Assembly: GCF_000196675.2 (NCBI RefSeq)
Contig: NC_015312.1
Span: 3,100,001 to 3,164,000 of the forward strand
DNA length: 64,000 bases
From: Pseudonocardia benzenivorans CB1190
Lineage (GTDB): Bacteria > Actinomycetota > Actinomycetes > Mycobacteriales > Pseudonocardiaceae
Reading direction: 5' to 3'
This document shows positions 57,257 through 64,000 of this stretch, in pieces. Each line of letters opens with the position of its first letter. Position 1 is the first letter of the stretch. The position numbers were made by a program, and so were the translations under genes. The notes under the pieces were generated by a model. The model saw nothing but the letters and a program-made list of their open reading frames with translations. It made no database searches and was not told where the DNA came from.

Positions 57257-58732
57257 ATGGCGGATCTCGAGCACTTCCGGATGGTGATCGGCGGCAAGCC
57301 GGTCGACGCGATCTCGGGAGCGACGTTCGAGTCGGAGAACCCCTACACCGGGCGGCCGTGGGCCGTCCTGCCCGACGGCGGGACCGAGGACGTCGACGCG
57401 GCGGTCGCGGCGGCGAGGGCGGCGTTCGACGGCGAGTGGGGCGAGCTGACCGGGTTCGCCCGCGCGGCGCTGATGCGTCGCCTCGGCGACCTGATCGGGG
57501 AGAACGCCGAGCGGCTCGCCCGGCTGGAGGTCAACGACTCCGGCAAGCTCTACCGGGAGATGCTGGGCCAGCTCAACGGGCTGGGCGGCTGGTTCCACTA
57601 CTACGCGGGGCTGGCCGACAAGCTCGAGGGACGTCAGATCCCCTCGCCCAACCCGAACTACCTCGTCTACACCCGCCGGGAGCCGGTCGGCGTCGTCGCG
57701 GCGATCACGCCGTGGAACTCGCCGCTGCTGCTGCTGACGTGGAAGGTGGCACCCGCCCTCGCGGCCGGATGCACGGTCGTCGTCAAGCCGTCGGAGCACG
57801 CGCCGGCGTCGTCGCTGGGCCTGGCCGAGCTGTTCGAGCAGGCCGGCTTCCCCGCGGGCGTGGTCAACGTCGTCACCGGACGCTCCCGCGAGCTCGGGGC
57901 CCACCTCGCCGGGCACCCCGGCGTCGACAAGGTGGCGTTCACCGGCTCGACGGCCACCGGCCGTGCCGTCGCGCACGCCGCCGCGGAGAACCTCAACAAG
58001 GTCACCCTCGAGCTCGGCGGCAAGTCCCCGCAGGTCGTGTTCGCCGACGCGGACCTCGAGGCCGCGTCCAACGGGCTCGTCGCCGGCGTCTTCGCCGCCA
58101 CCGGGCAGACCTGCATGGCCGGGTCGCGGCTGATCGTGCACGAGTCGGTGCACGACGACCTCGTGCGGCTGGTGGCGGAGCGGGCATCACGGATCCGGCT
58201 CGGCGACCCCAACGACCCCGACACCGAGATGGGTCCGGTGGCGAACCGGCCGCAGTACGAGAAGGTGCTCGGCTACCTGGAGACGGCCAAGGGCGAGGGT
58301 GCGACGGTCGCCTACGGCGGGGCCGCCGACACGGGACTCGGCGGGCTGTTCGTGAAGCCGACGGTGCTCACCGGTGTGGGACCGGAGTCGACGGTCGTCC
58401 GCGAGGAGGTGTTCGGCCCGGTGCTCTCCGCGTACACGTTCAGCACCGAGGAGGAGGCGATCAAGCTCGCCAACGACACCCAGTACGGCCTCGCCGGGGC
58501 GGTCTGGACCAAGGACGTGCACCGCGCGCACCGGGTCGCGGCCAGGATCCGGGCGGGGTCGGTGTGGATCAACGCCTACCGCGTCGTCGCCCCGAGCGTG
58601 CCGTTCGGCGGCTACAAGAGCTCGGGCCTGGGCCGGGAGAACGGCGTCGAGGCGGTCAACGAGTACACCGAGAACAAGTCGGTGTGGGTCGAGCTGACGG
58701 GCGGCACCCGCGACCCGTTCACCCTCGGCTGA
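57257..58732 (+). CDS. aldehyde dehydrogenase (NAD(P)-dependent)
   Basis: 491 aa. Catalytic Cys286 (ATGQTCMAGSRL), general base Glu252 (TLELGGKSPQ), the oxyanion Asn in TPWNSPLLLL and the coenzyme motif FTGSTATGRAVA are all present. Class is that of betaine/2-hydroxymuconic-semialdehyde-like dehydrogenases; substrate not predictable. GAGGAGG lies about 8 bp before ATG 57257. Divergent from the flavin reductase operon. Confidence 0.94.
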   Translation: MADLEHFRMVIGGKPVDAISGATFESENPYTGRPWAVLPDGGTEDVDAAVAAARAAFDGEWGELTGFARAALMRRLGDLIGENAERLARLEVNDSGKLYREMLGQLNGLGGWFHYYAGLADKLEGRQIPSPNPNYLVYTRREPVGVVAAITPWNSPLLLLTWKVAPALAAGCTVVVKPSEHAPASSLGLAELFEQAGFPAGVVNVVTGRSRELGAHLAGHPGVDKVAFTGSTATGRAVAHAAAENLNKVTLELGGKSPQVVFADADLEAASNGLVAGVFAATGQTCMAGSRLIVHESVHDDLVRLVAERASRIRLGDPNDPDTEMGPVANRPQYEKVLGYLETAKGEGATVAYGGAADTGLGGLFVKPTVLTGVGPESTVVREEVFGPVLSAYTFSTEEEAIKLANDTQYGLAGAVWTKDVHRAHRVAARIRAGSVWINAYRVVAPSVPFGGYKSSGLGRENGVEAVNEYTENKSVWVELTGGTRDPFTLG

Positions 58733-58863
58733 GCGCCGTTCACGCTCCGCCACCCGATAGGGGTGCCTGTCGCCCGGCCGTGTCGAGGCCGGGCACGGTA
58801 CAACGTTCGCGGAAGTCGTCGCCCGTCAACTCACGGGGAGCCCGGTGGGCGGCGACGACCCGA

Positions 58864-58894
58864 CGGTCGGCGACCGGGGTCCGGTCGCCGACCG
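58864..58894. terminator. strong hairpin between convergent genes
   Basis: 12-bp perfect stem: CGGTCGGCGACC (58864-58875), 7-nt loop, GGTCGCCGACCG (58883-58894), in the 189-bp gap between the aldehyde dehydrogenase and sigma factor genes, both of which read into it. No U-tract on either side, as is common in GC-rich actinobacteria; could stop transcription both ways. Confidence 0.55.
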
Positions 58895-58921
58895 ACGGCT
58901 GTCGGACGGTGGTGGGACGGC

Positions 58922-59968
58922 TCAGCTCGCGTAGGCGCGGAGCCGGTCGGCGCGCTCCCCGACCCGCAGCTTCGCCATCACCTCGCGCTCGATCTGGCGC
59001 ACCCGCTCGCGCGACAGGCCGAACCGGCGGCCGATCTGGTCGAGCGTGCACGGCTGACCGTCGTCGAGGCCGTAGCGCATCCGGATCACGTTCTGCTCGC
59101 GCTCGTCGAGCGTCGCGAGGACCCGGCGCAGGTCGTCGTGCAGCAGGTGCGAGATCACGGTGTTCTCGGCGTCGGCGGCCTCCGCGTCCTCGATGAAGTC
59201 GCCGAGCGGCGCCTCCTCCTCGGACCCGACCGGCATGTCGAGGCTCACCGGGTCGCGGGCGTGGTCGAGCAGGTCGGCGATCTTCTCCTCGGGCAGGCCG
59301 GACTCCTCGGCCAGCTCTGCGTGGGTCGCCTCCCGGCCCAGCCGCTGGTGCATGTCGCGCTTGATGCGCGCGAGCTTGTTCACCTGCTCGACGAGGTGCA
59401 CGGGCAGCCGGATCGTGCGGGCCTGGTCGGCCATCCCGCGGGTGATCGCCTGCCGGATCCACCAGGTCGCGTACGTGGAGAACTTGAAGCCCTTCGCGTA
59501 GTCGAACTTCTCGACGGCGCGGATCAGACCCAGGTTCCCCTCCTGGATCAGGTCCAGCAGCGGCATGCCGCGGCCGGTGTAGCGCTTGGCCAGGCTCACG
59601 ACCAGCCGGAGGTTGGCCTCCAGCAGGTGGTTGCGGGCGCGGGCGCCGTCGCGGGCGACGGCCCGCAGGTCCCTGGCGTAGTCGGGGTCCAGCTCGCGGC
59701 CCTCGGCCGCGGCGGTGTCGAGGACGTGGCGGGCGAACACGCCGGCCTCGATCCGCTTGGCGAGGTCGACCTCCTGCGCGGCGGTCAACAGTGCGGTCTT
59801 GCCGATGCCGTTGAGGTACACGCGGACGAGGTCGGCCGCGGGGCTCTGCGCGTCGAGCTCGTCGGCGGACAGCTCGACCGGGGTGTCTGCCTGCAGCGCC
59901 TCACGCTCGGGGGCGGTACGCTGCTCCGGAACGGCCTTGGGCTTGCGGGCGGTGATCGACGCGGTCAT
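58922..59968 (-). CDS. sigma-70 family RNA polymerase sigma factor, SigB/HrdD-like
   Basis: 348 aa. Region 1.2 ([20 protein letters not shown]), region 2 ([40 protein letters not shown]), region 3 ([14 protein letters not shown]) and region 4.2 ([20 protein letters not shown]) are all complete. The long N-terminal extension of the housekeeping sigma factor is absent, so it is a group 2, SigB-like paralogue and not the essential sigma-A. Ribosome site GGGAGGG upstream of ATG 59968. A sigma-H/R-type promoter lies about 70 bp upstream. Confidence 0.93.
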   Translation of the reverse strand: MTASITARKPKAVPEQRTAPEREALQADTPVELSADELDAQSPAADLVRVYLNGIGKTALLTAAQEVDLAKRIEAGVFARHVLDTAAAEGRELDPDYARDLRAVARDGARARNHLLEANLRLVVSLAKRYTGRGMPLLDLIQEGNLGLIRAVEKFDYAKGFKFSTYATWWIRQAITRGMADQARTIRLPVHLVEQVNKLARIKRDMHQRLGREATHAELAEESGLPEEKIADLLDHARDPVSLDMPVGSEEEAPLGDFIEDAEAADAENTVISHLLHDDLRRVLATLDEREQNVIRMRYGLDDGQPCTLDQIGRRFGLSRERVRQIEREVMAKLRVGERADRLRAYAS

Positions 59969-60038
59969 CTGTGGTTCCCTCCCTGCGCGACCTCGGCGGT
60001 ACGCTGTGGCGTCTGCCGCCTGAGGTTCTGTCCGTTCC

Positions 60039-60064
60039 AACGCAGCGGCGTGGGTATTCGTTCC
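60039..60064 (-). promoter_or_regulatory. predicted sigma-H/sigma-R-type promoter of the sigma gene
   Basis: On the minus strand GGAAC (60064-60060), 18-bp spacer, GTT (60041-60039). This matches the GGAAT/C-N18-19-GTT consensus of oxidative/heat-stress ECF sigma factors, which drive sigB in mycobacteria and hrdB in streptomycetes. Confidence 0.55.
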
Positions 60065-60163
60065 CGGCCCGGCGCATCCGCCGTGCGGGTGACAGTGCAA
60101 CTCGTCACGTCCCGTGAACCCGCGGGACGGGCGGCGGGGCGTCGGGACGTCAGGAGGGCCGGG

Positions 60164-61939
60164 GTGAGCACGTCCGAGGGGATGCCCTCCGGGTCCGGCC
60201 GTCCCCCGGGCCCCGTCGCGGCCGCCCGGCGGCTCGGCGACGTCCTCGCTGGGGCCGGGGGTCGCCTCGGCGACGTCGTCTCGCCCTCGTGGCTCGTCGC
60301 CCGGGTCGACCCGATGAACTTCGCCGGCGCACTGGCCGAGACGGCAGTGGCCGTCGCCGCGCACCCCGGGACCGCCGTCGCCGCGACCGCGCAGCTGGCC
60401 GGCGCCGCCCTGCGCGCGGCAGCCGACGCCGTACCGGGGACCCGCGTGCCGGGGACCCGCGCGCCCGGTGCGCGGTCGGCCGACCGGCGCCACCGCAACT
60501 CGGCGTGGGAGGACAACCCCTGGTACGCGCTCTGCCGCCGGGAGCACGAGGTGCTCGCCGGATGGGCGCGGACCGTCGTCGAGGACGTCGAGCTGGGCCC
60601 GGTGGCCCGTCGCAAGCTCGCCTTCCTCGTCGAGCAGGCCGTCGCCGCCGCCGACCCGGTCAACTGGCCGTGGTCCAACCCCGACGTCCCGGCCGCGGCG
60701 CTGCGCACCGGCGGGCGCAGCGTCCTGCGCGGTCTGCGCAACCTGGTCCGTGACGTCGCCATGAACGGCGGCATGCCCCGCCAGGTCGCCGCCGATGCGT
60801 GTGTCGTCGGTCACGACCTCGCCGCGACCCCCGGTGCGGTGGTGTTCCGCAACGACCTCGTCGAGGTCATCCAGTACGCGCCGACGACGCCGACGGTGCA
60901 CCGCACCCCGCTGCTGCTCTCGCCGCCGTGGATCAACAAGTACTACGTGATGGACCTCGCGCCGGGGCGCAGCTTCGCGCAGTGGGCCGTCGAGCACGGC
61001 CGCACGGTGTTCGCGATGAGCTACCGCAACCCCGACGGCGCGCAGCGGGACCTGACACTGTCGGACTACCTGCGGCAGGGCCTGTTCGCCGCGCTCGACG
61101 TCGTCGAGGAGATCACGGGCGAGTCCCGCGCCGACGTCGCCGCGCTGTGCCTCGGCGGCACCCTGGCCACGGCAGGGGCGGCCTGGCTGGCGGCCCGCGG
61201 CGACCGCCGGATCGCGTCGTTGACCCTGCTCAACACGATGCTCGACTACTCCGAGCCCGGTCCGCTCGGCGTCTTCACCGACGCGCGCACCGTCGACCGG
61301 CTGGCGCGCCGGATGCGCGCCACCGGCTACCTGCCGGCCTCGAGCATGAAGGCGGTGTTCGACGCGTTGCGCCCCGCGGACCTGGTGTGGCGCTACGTGC
61401 TCGACGGCTGGTGGCTGGGGGAGGACCCGCCTGCGTTCGACCTCCTCGCGTGGAACGTGGACTCGACGCGGATGCCCGCCGCCATGCACACCGAGTACCT
61501 CGCGGAGCTCTACGTCGGGAACCGGCTGGCCGCGGGCACGATGGAGCTTGCGGGCGAGCGGCTCGACCTCGGGGCGGTGCGCTGCGACACCTACGTCGTC
61601 GGTGCCGAGACCGACCACATCGCGCCGTGGCGCTCGGTCTACGCCGGCGCCCGGCTGCTCGGCGGTGACGTCCGGTTCGTGCTGACGACGGCCGGGCACA
61701 TCGCCGGCGTCGTGAACCCGCCGTCGGCCCGGTCCGCGCACCGGGTCGGGACGCGGCCGCTGCCCGCGGCGCCCGACGACTGGTTCGCCGCCGCCGCGCG
61801 CCGGCCCGGGAGCTGGTGGGAGGACTGGGCGGTCTGGGCGGGGGAGCGGGCCGGTCCGCAGGCGCCCCCACCGCCACTGGGCAGCACCGCCCACCCGGCG
61901 ATCGAGGAGGCCCCCGGCAGCTACGTGCGCGCCGGGTGA
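60164..61939 (+). CDS. poly(3-hydroxyalkanoate) synthase-like alpha/beta hydrolase
   Basis: 591 aa. The class I PhaC core is visible: [19 protein letters not shown] region, [20 protein letters not shown], and the lipase-like box with nucleophile Cys329 ([12 protein letters not shown]). Asp484 (AETDHIAPW) and His512 ([12 protein letters not shown]) complete the triad. The N-terminal about 100 residues are Ala-rich and variable. It would polymerise hydroxyacyl-CoA into storage granules. No phaA/phaB/phasin genes lie nearby. GTG start at 60164 after AGGAGGG. Confidence 0.9.
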   Translation: MSTSEGMPSGSGRPPGPVAAARRLGDVLAGAGGRLGDVVSPSWLVARVDPMNFAGALAETAVAVAAHPGTAVAATAQLAGAALRAAADAVPGTRVPGTRAPGARSADRRHRNSAWEDNPWYALCRREHEVLAGWARTVVEDVELGPVARRKLAFLVEQAVAAADPVNWPWSNPDVPAAALRTGGRSVLRGLRNLVRDVAMNGGMPRQVAADACVVGHDLAATPGAVVFRNDLVEVIQYAPTTPTVHRTPLLLSPPWINKYYVMDLAPGRSFAQWAVEHGRTVFAMSYRNPDGAQRDLTLSDYLRQGLFAALDVVEEITGESRADVAALCLGGTLATAGAAWLAARGDRRIASLTLLNTMLDYSEPGPLGVFTDARTVDRLARRMRATGYLPASSMKAVFDALRPADLVWRYVLDGWWLGEDPPAFDLLAWNVDSTRMPAAMHTEYLAELYVGNRLAAGTMELAGERLDLGAVRCDTYVVGAETDHIAPWRSVYAGARLLGGDVRFVLTTAGHIAGVVNPPSARSAHRVGTRPLPAAPDDWFAAAARRPGSWWEDWAVWAGERAGPQAPPPPLGSTAHPAIEEAPGSYVRAG

Positions 61940-61999
61940 GCACCGTCCCGCCCGCGCACCGCGCCGCATCGGGGAGAATGCGCACGGACGAAGGAGGCG

Positions 62000-62458
62000 A
62001 TGGCCACGACGAGCACGTCGGAGAACGGGTCGAGCGCGCGCACCGGGCCGTGGACCGAGCAGGTCAACGCGCTGGGCGACTTCATCCGCGCCCAGCGCCA
62101 GCTGGCCAACCTGTCGCTGCGCGAGATGGCCTCGCTGACCAGCGTCTCCAACGCCTACCTGTCGCAGGTCGAGCGGGGGCTGCACCAGCCGTCGCTCAAG
62201 GTACTGCGCTCGATCGCCGACGCGCTCCAGCTCTCGACCGAGCAGCTGCTCTCCCAGGCGGGCTGGTCGACGGCCGAGCCCGCCGGCCCTGCCGCGGCGG
62301 GGCCGGGCCCGCAGCCCGCGCCGGGTGCGGCGGCGACCTCCGCGCCGGCCAGCACCGAGGACGCCATCCGCGCCGACGCCCGGCTCACCGAGGACCAGAA
62401 GGCCGCCCTGCTCGGCGTGCTGCGCAGCTTCGTCGACGGGGCCACGCCGCCGCGCTGA
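62000..62458 (+). CDS. XRE-type helix-turn-helix regulator
   Basis: 152 aa. A single HTH_3 domain at about residues 24-80 ([35 protein letters not shown]), then an Ala/Pro/Gly-rich linker and a short C-terminal helix ([16 protein letters not shown]). AAGGAGG ribosome site. Placed 60 bp after the PHA synthase gene; it may regulate polymer metabolism or be a general stress regulator. Confidence 0.9.
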   Translation: MATTSTSENGSSARTGPWTEQVNALGDFIRAQRQLANLSLREMASLTSVSNAYLSQVERGLHQPSLKVLRSIADALQLSTEQLLSQAGWSTAEPAGPAAAGPGPQPAPGAAATSAPASTEDAIRADARLTEDQKAALLGVLRSFVDGATPPR

Positions 62459-62488
62459 GCGGCGCCGACGCGCGGCGCGAGCGCCGGG

Positions 62489-62911
62489 TCAGACCTCGAC
62501 GAGCACCGTGAAGGGGCCGTCGTTGACCGACTCGACCTCCATCATCGCGCCGAACACCCCGGTGGCGACCGTCGCGCCGCGGCCGCGCAGCTCGGCGACG
62601 ACGGCCTCGACCAGCGGTTCGGCGACCTCCGGCCGGGCCGCGGCCTGCCAGGACGGCCGCCTGCCCTTCGTGGTGTCGCCGTGGAGGGTGAACTGGCTGA
62701 CGACGAGCAGCGCCGCGCCGGCCGTCGCGCACGACGCCTCGTCGCGCAGGATGCGCAGCTCGTGGAGCTTGCGGGCCATCGTCGCCGCCGTGTCGACGGT
62801 GTCGGCGCGGTGCACGCCCAGCAGGACGAGCAGCCCCGTCCCGATCTCCCCGACGACGGTGCCCTCGACCCGGACCGCCGCCCGGGTCACCCGCGCCACG
62901 ACCGCTCTCAC
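62489..62911 (-). CDS. dtd: D-aminoacyl-tRNA deacylase
   Basis: 140 aa, normal length. Removes D-amino acids (and Gly from tRNA-Ala) from mischarged tRNA. Signatures are RAVVARVTRAAVRVEG at the start, SQFTLHGDTTKGRRPSW (catalytic Thr region) and the C-terminal NDGPFTVLVEV, equivalent to the Gly-cisPro-type NxGP motif. The GTG at 62911 overlaps the methyltransferase stop (GTGA), so the two are coupled. Confidence 0.94.
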   Translation of the reverse strand: MRAVVARVTRAAVRVEGTVVGEIGTGLLVLLGVHRADTVDTAATMARKLHELRILRDEASCATAGAALLVVSQFTLHGDTTKGRRPSWQAAARPEVAEPLVEAVVAELRGRGATVATGVFGAMMEVESVNDGPFTVLVEV

Positions 62912-64000
62912 GGGGCCACCGGGACGAGCAGCCCGTGCCGCACCAGCTCGCGGACCGCGGGCAGGGTGGCCGCGACGAGGGCGTCGTAGGGCCGGTCGTG
63001 CGCGAACGACAGCAGCGCGAGCAGCTCGCCCAGCGGTAGCTCGCCCCGGCAACCCGCGAGCAACGCGGCCGCGGGCTCGTCGACCTCGTGGCGCCACAGC
63101 GGGCCGTCGCGGCGGGCGACGGCCGCCCCCGCCTCTGCCCAGCCCTCCTCGCCGGGCACTGCGTAGCGCTCGAGCGTCGCCGACGCGGTGAGCGCGAGCG
63201 TCGCACCGAGCAGCGCGTCGTCGCCGGCGTGGGCGCGCAGCCAGTCGACGCGGTCGAGCCAGCCGTCGGCCTCGGGCCCGAGCGGGCCGCCGAGCTCGCC
63301 GACGAGGTCCTCGACGACGACGACGGGCTCGGCGTCGGTGCGGCGCAACAACAGGTGCCCGAACCCGACGCCCTCGACGGCGCGGGCCTCGGCCCAGTCC
63401 AGCCACTCGCCGGCGCGCGCCCTGGCCGACGGTGCGGCCGGGTCGAGTCCCGCGTCGCGCTGCCAGGTGCCGACGTGCATCGCCGGGTCGACGACCTCGC
63501 GCTGCAGGATCCACGCGTCGCACCCCGGCGGCAGCCACGACCGCACGCGGTCGGGCCAGTCCTCGCCGCGCACGTGCAGCCACGACCCGAGCAGCTGCGC
63601 GACCCCGCCCGCCTCCAGCACCCCCGGCAGGTCGCCCAGCAGCGCGGCCAGCGCGTCGTCCCCGTCGGCGCCGGAGTCGCGGTAGACGTAGTCGACGCGG
63701 GCGGGGCCGGGCACGAACGGCGGGTTGGACACGACGTGGGCGAACCGGCGGCCTGCCACCGGCTGCAGCCACGGCCCCTCGCGCAGCTCGGCCCGCACCC
63801 CGGACAGCGCGAGGGTGGCGGCGGCCAGCGCCAACGCCCGTGGCGCCACGTCGGTGCCGACGACCGTGCGCGAGTGCCTGCTCGCGTGCAGCGCCTGCAC
63901 CCCGCAGCCGGTGCCCAGGTCGAGCGTGGCGTCCACGGGCCGGCGGATCGCGGCGGCCGCGAGCGACAGCGACGCCCCGCCCACGCCGGTCACGTGGTCG
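62908..64000 (-). CDS. class I SAM-dependent methyltransferase, 5'-truncated
   Basis: 364 codons visible; the frame is still open at the window edge, so the N-terminal domain is outside. The SAM-binding motif I is ATLDLGTGCGVQALHASRH, and the active-site NPPF appears as VVSNPPFVPG, as in HemK/RlmG-like methyltransferases acting on glutamine or exocyclic amino groups of bases. A helical C-terminal domain follows. It is usual next to dtd in actinobacteria as far as I recall; the modified molecule is unknown. Confidence 0.87.
   Translation of the reverse strand, partial: DHVTGVGGASLSLAAAAIRRPVDATLDLGTGCGVQALHASRHSRTVVGTDVAPRALALAAATLALSGVRAELREGPWLQPVAGRRFAHVVSNPPFVPGPARVDYVYRDSGADGDDALAALLGDLPGVLEAGGVAQLLGSWLHVRGEDWPDRVRSWLPPGCDAWILQREVVDPAMHVGTWQRDAGLDPAAPSARARAGEWLDWAEARAVEGVGFGHLLLRRTDAEPVVVVEDLVGELGGPLGPEADGWLDRVDWLRAHAGDDALLGATLALTASATLERYAVPGEEGWAEAGAAVARRDGPLWRHEVDEPAAALLAGCRGELPLGELLALLSFAHDRPYDALVAATLPAVRELVRHGLLVPVAP

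Overview
The window is 64 kb of very GC-rich DNA with tightly packed genes, many ATGA/GTGA start-stop overlaps and frequent GTG starts. This points to a high-GC actinobacterium. The Nif3/C4-zinc-ribbon/histidine-phosphatase operon, an actinobacterial-type RNase P RNA, a DUF222-HNH gene with a mycobacterial-type LexA box and a SigB-like sigma factor all agree. Pseudonocardiaceae is my best guess, from general familiarity rather than a search.

Layout. 1-5 kb: the end of a Nif3 operon, a TauE plus SLC13/ArsB-like transporter pair, and rnpB. 5.5-8.6 kb: an SOS-box-controlled DUF222/HNH gene, then a reverse transcriptase (RT) preceded by a structured, inverted-repeat-bounded intergenic RNA region. 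Together these look like an uncharacterised retron and are the best novelty candidate here. 8.6-24.7 kb: mixed chromosomal genes, namely two SGNH hydrolases, two HAD phosphatases, MarR, a GntR-TetR chimeric regulator divergent from an FAD monooxygenase, a rifampicin-phosphotransferase-like enzyme, RF3, an acyl-CoA dehydrogenase, AraC and an AlkZ-like protein, with several minisatellites. 24.8-47.1 kb: a catabolic island with a class III CoA-transferase, CoxG-like protein, HyuA/HyuB, an IclR repressor, a three-gene RbsABC-type ABC importer, a three-subunit molybdenum hydroxylase, an NmrA-like protein, a fused AccDA-like carboxyltransferase, an amidase, a creatininase-family hydrolase and a three-component Rieske oxygenase system. 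A MalT-like LuxR regulator follows. 49.8-56 kb: a dihydroxyacetone module (aldo/keto reductase, IclR, DhaK, DhaL and a DhaM-HPr-Enzyme I fusion). 56-64 kb: two flavin reductases, an aldehyde dehydrogenase, a SigB-like sigma factor behind a sigma-H/R-like promoter, a PHA-synthase-like protein, an XRE regulator, Dtd and a truncated methyltransferase.

How it works together. The island carries import, hydroxylation next to a ring heteroatom (Mo enzyme), ATP-driven ring opening of hydantoin-like amides (HyuAB), amide cleavage (amidase, creatininase family) and Rieske mono-oxygenation or N/O-demethylation. This suits catabolism of an N-heterocyclic, possibly N-methylated compound, but the substrate is not determined. 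The same palindromic motif lies just downstream of the predicted promoters of the hyuAB, ABC-importer and amidase operons. I infer that the island's IclR protein controls all three.

The retron candidate has an RT with LPQGAPTSP and YADD motifs. Immediately upstream is a 193-nt segment bounded by a perfect 12-bp inverted repeat (7029-7040 / 7210-7221) that encloses long hairpins, matching the a1-msr-msd-a2-RT layout of retrons. No classical effector gene follows. The effector may be absent, may lie in the RT's long N-terminal extension, or may be the SOS-controlled HNH gene upstream.
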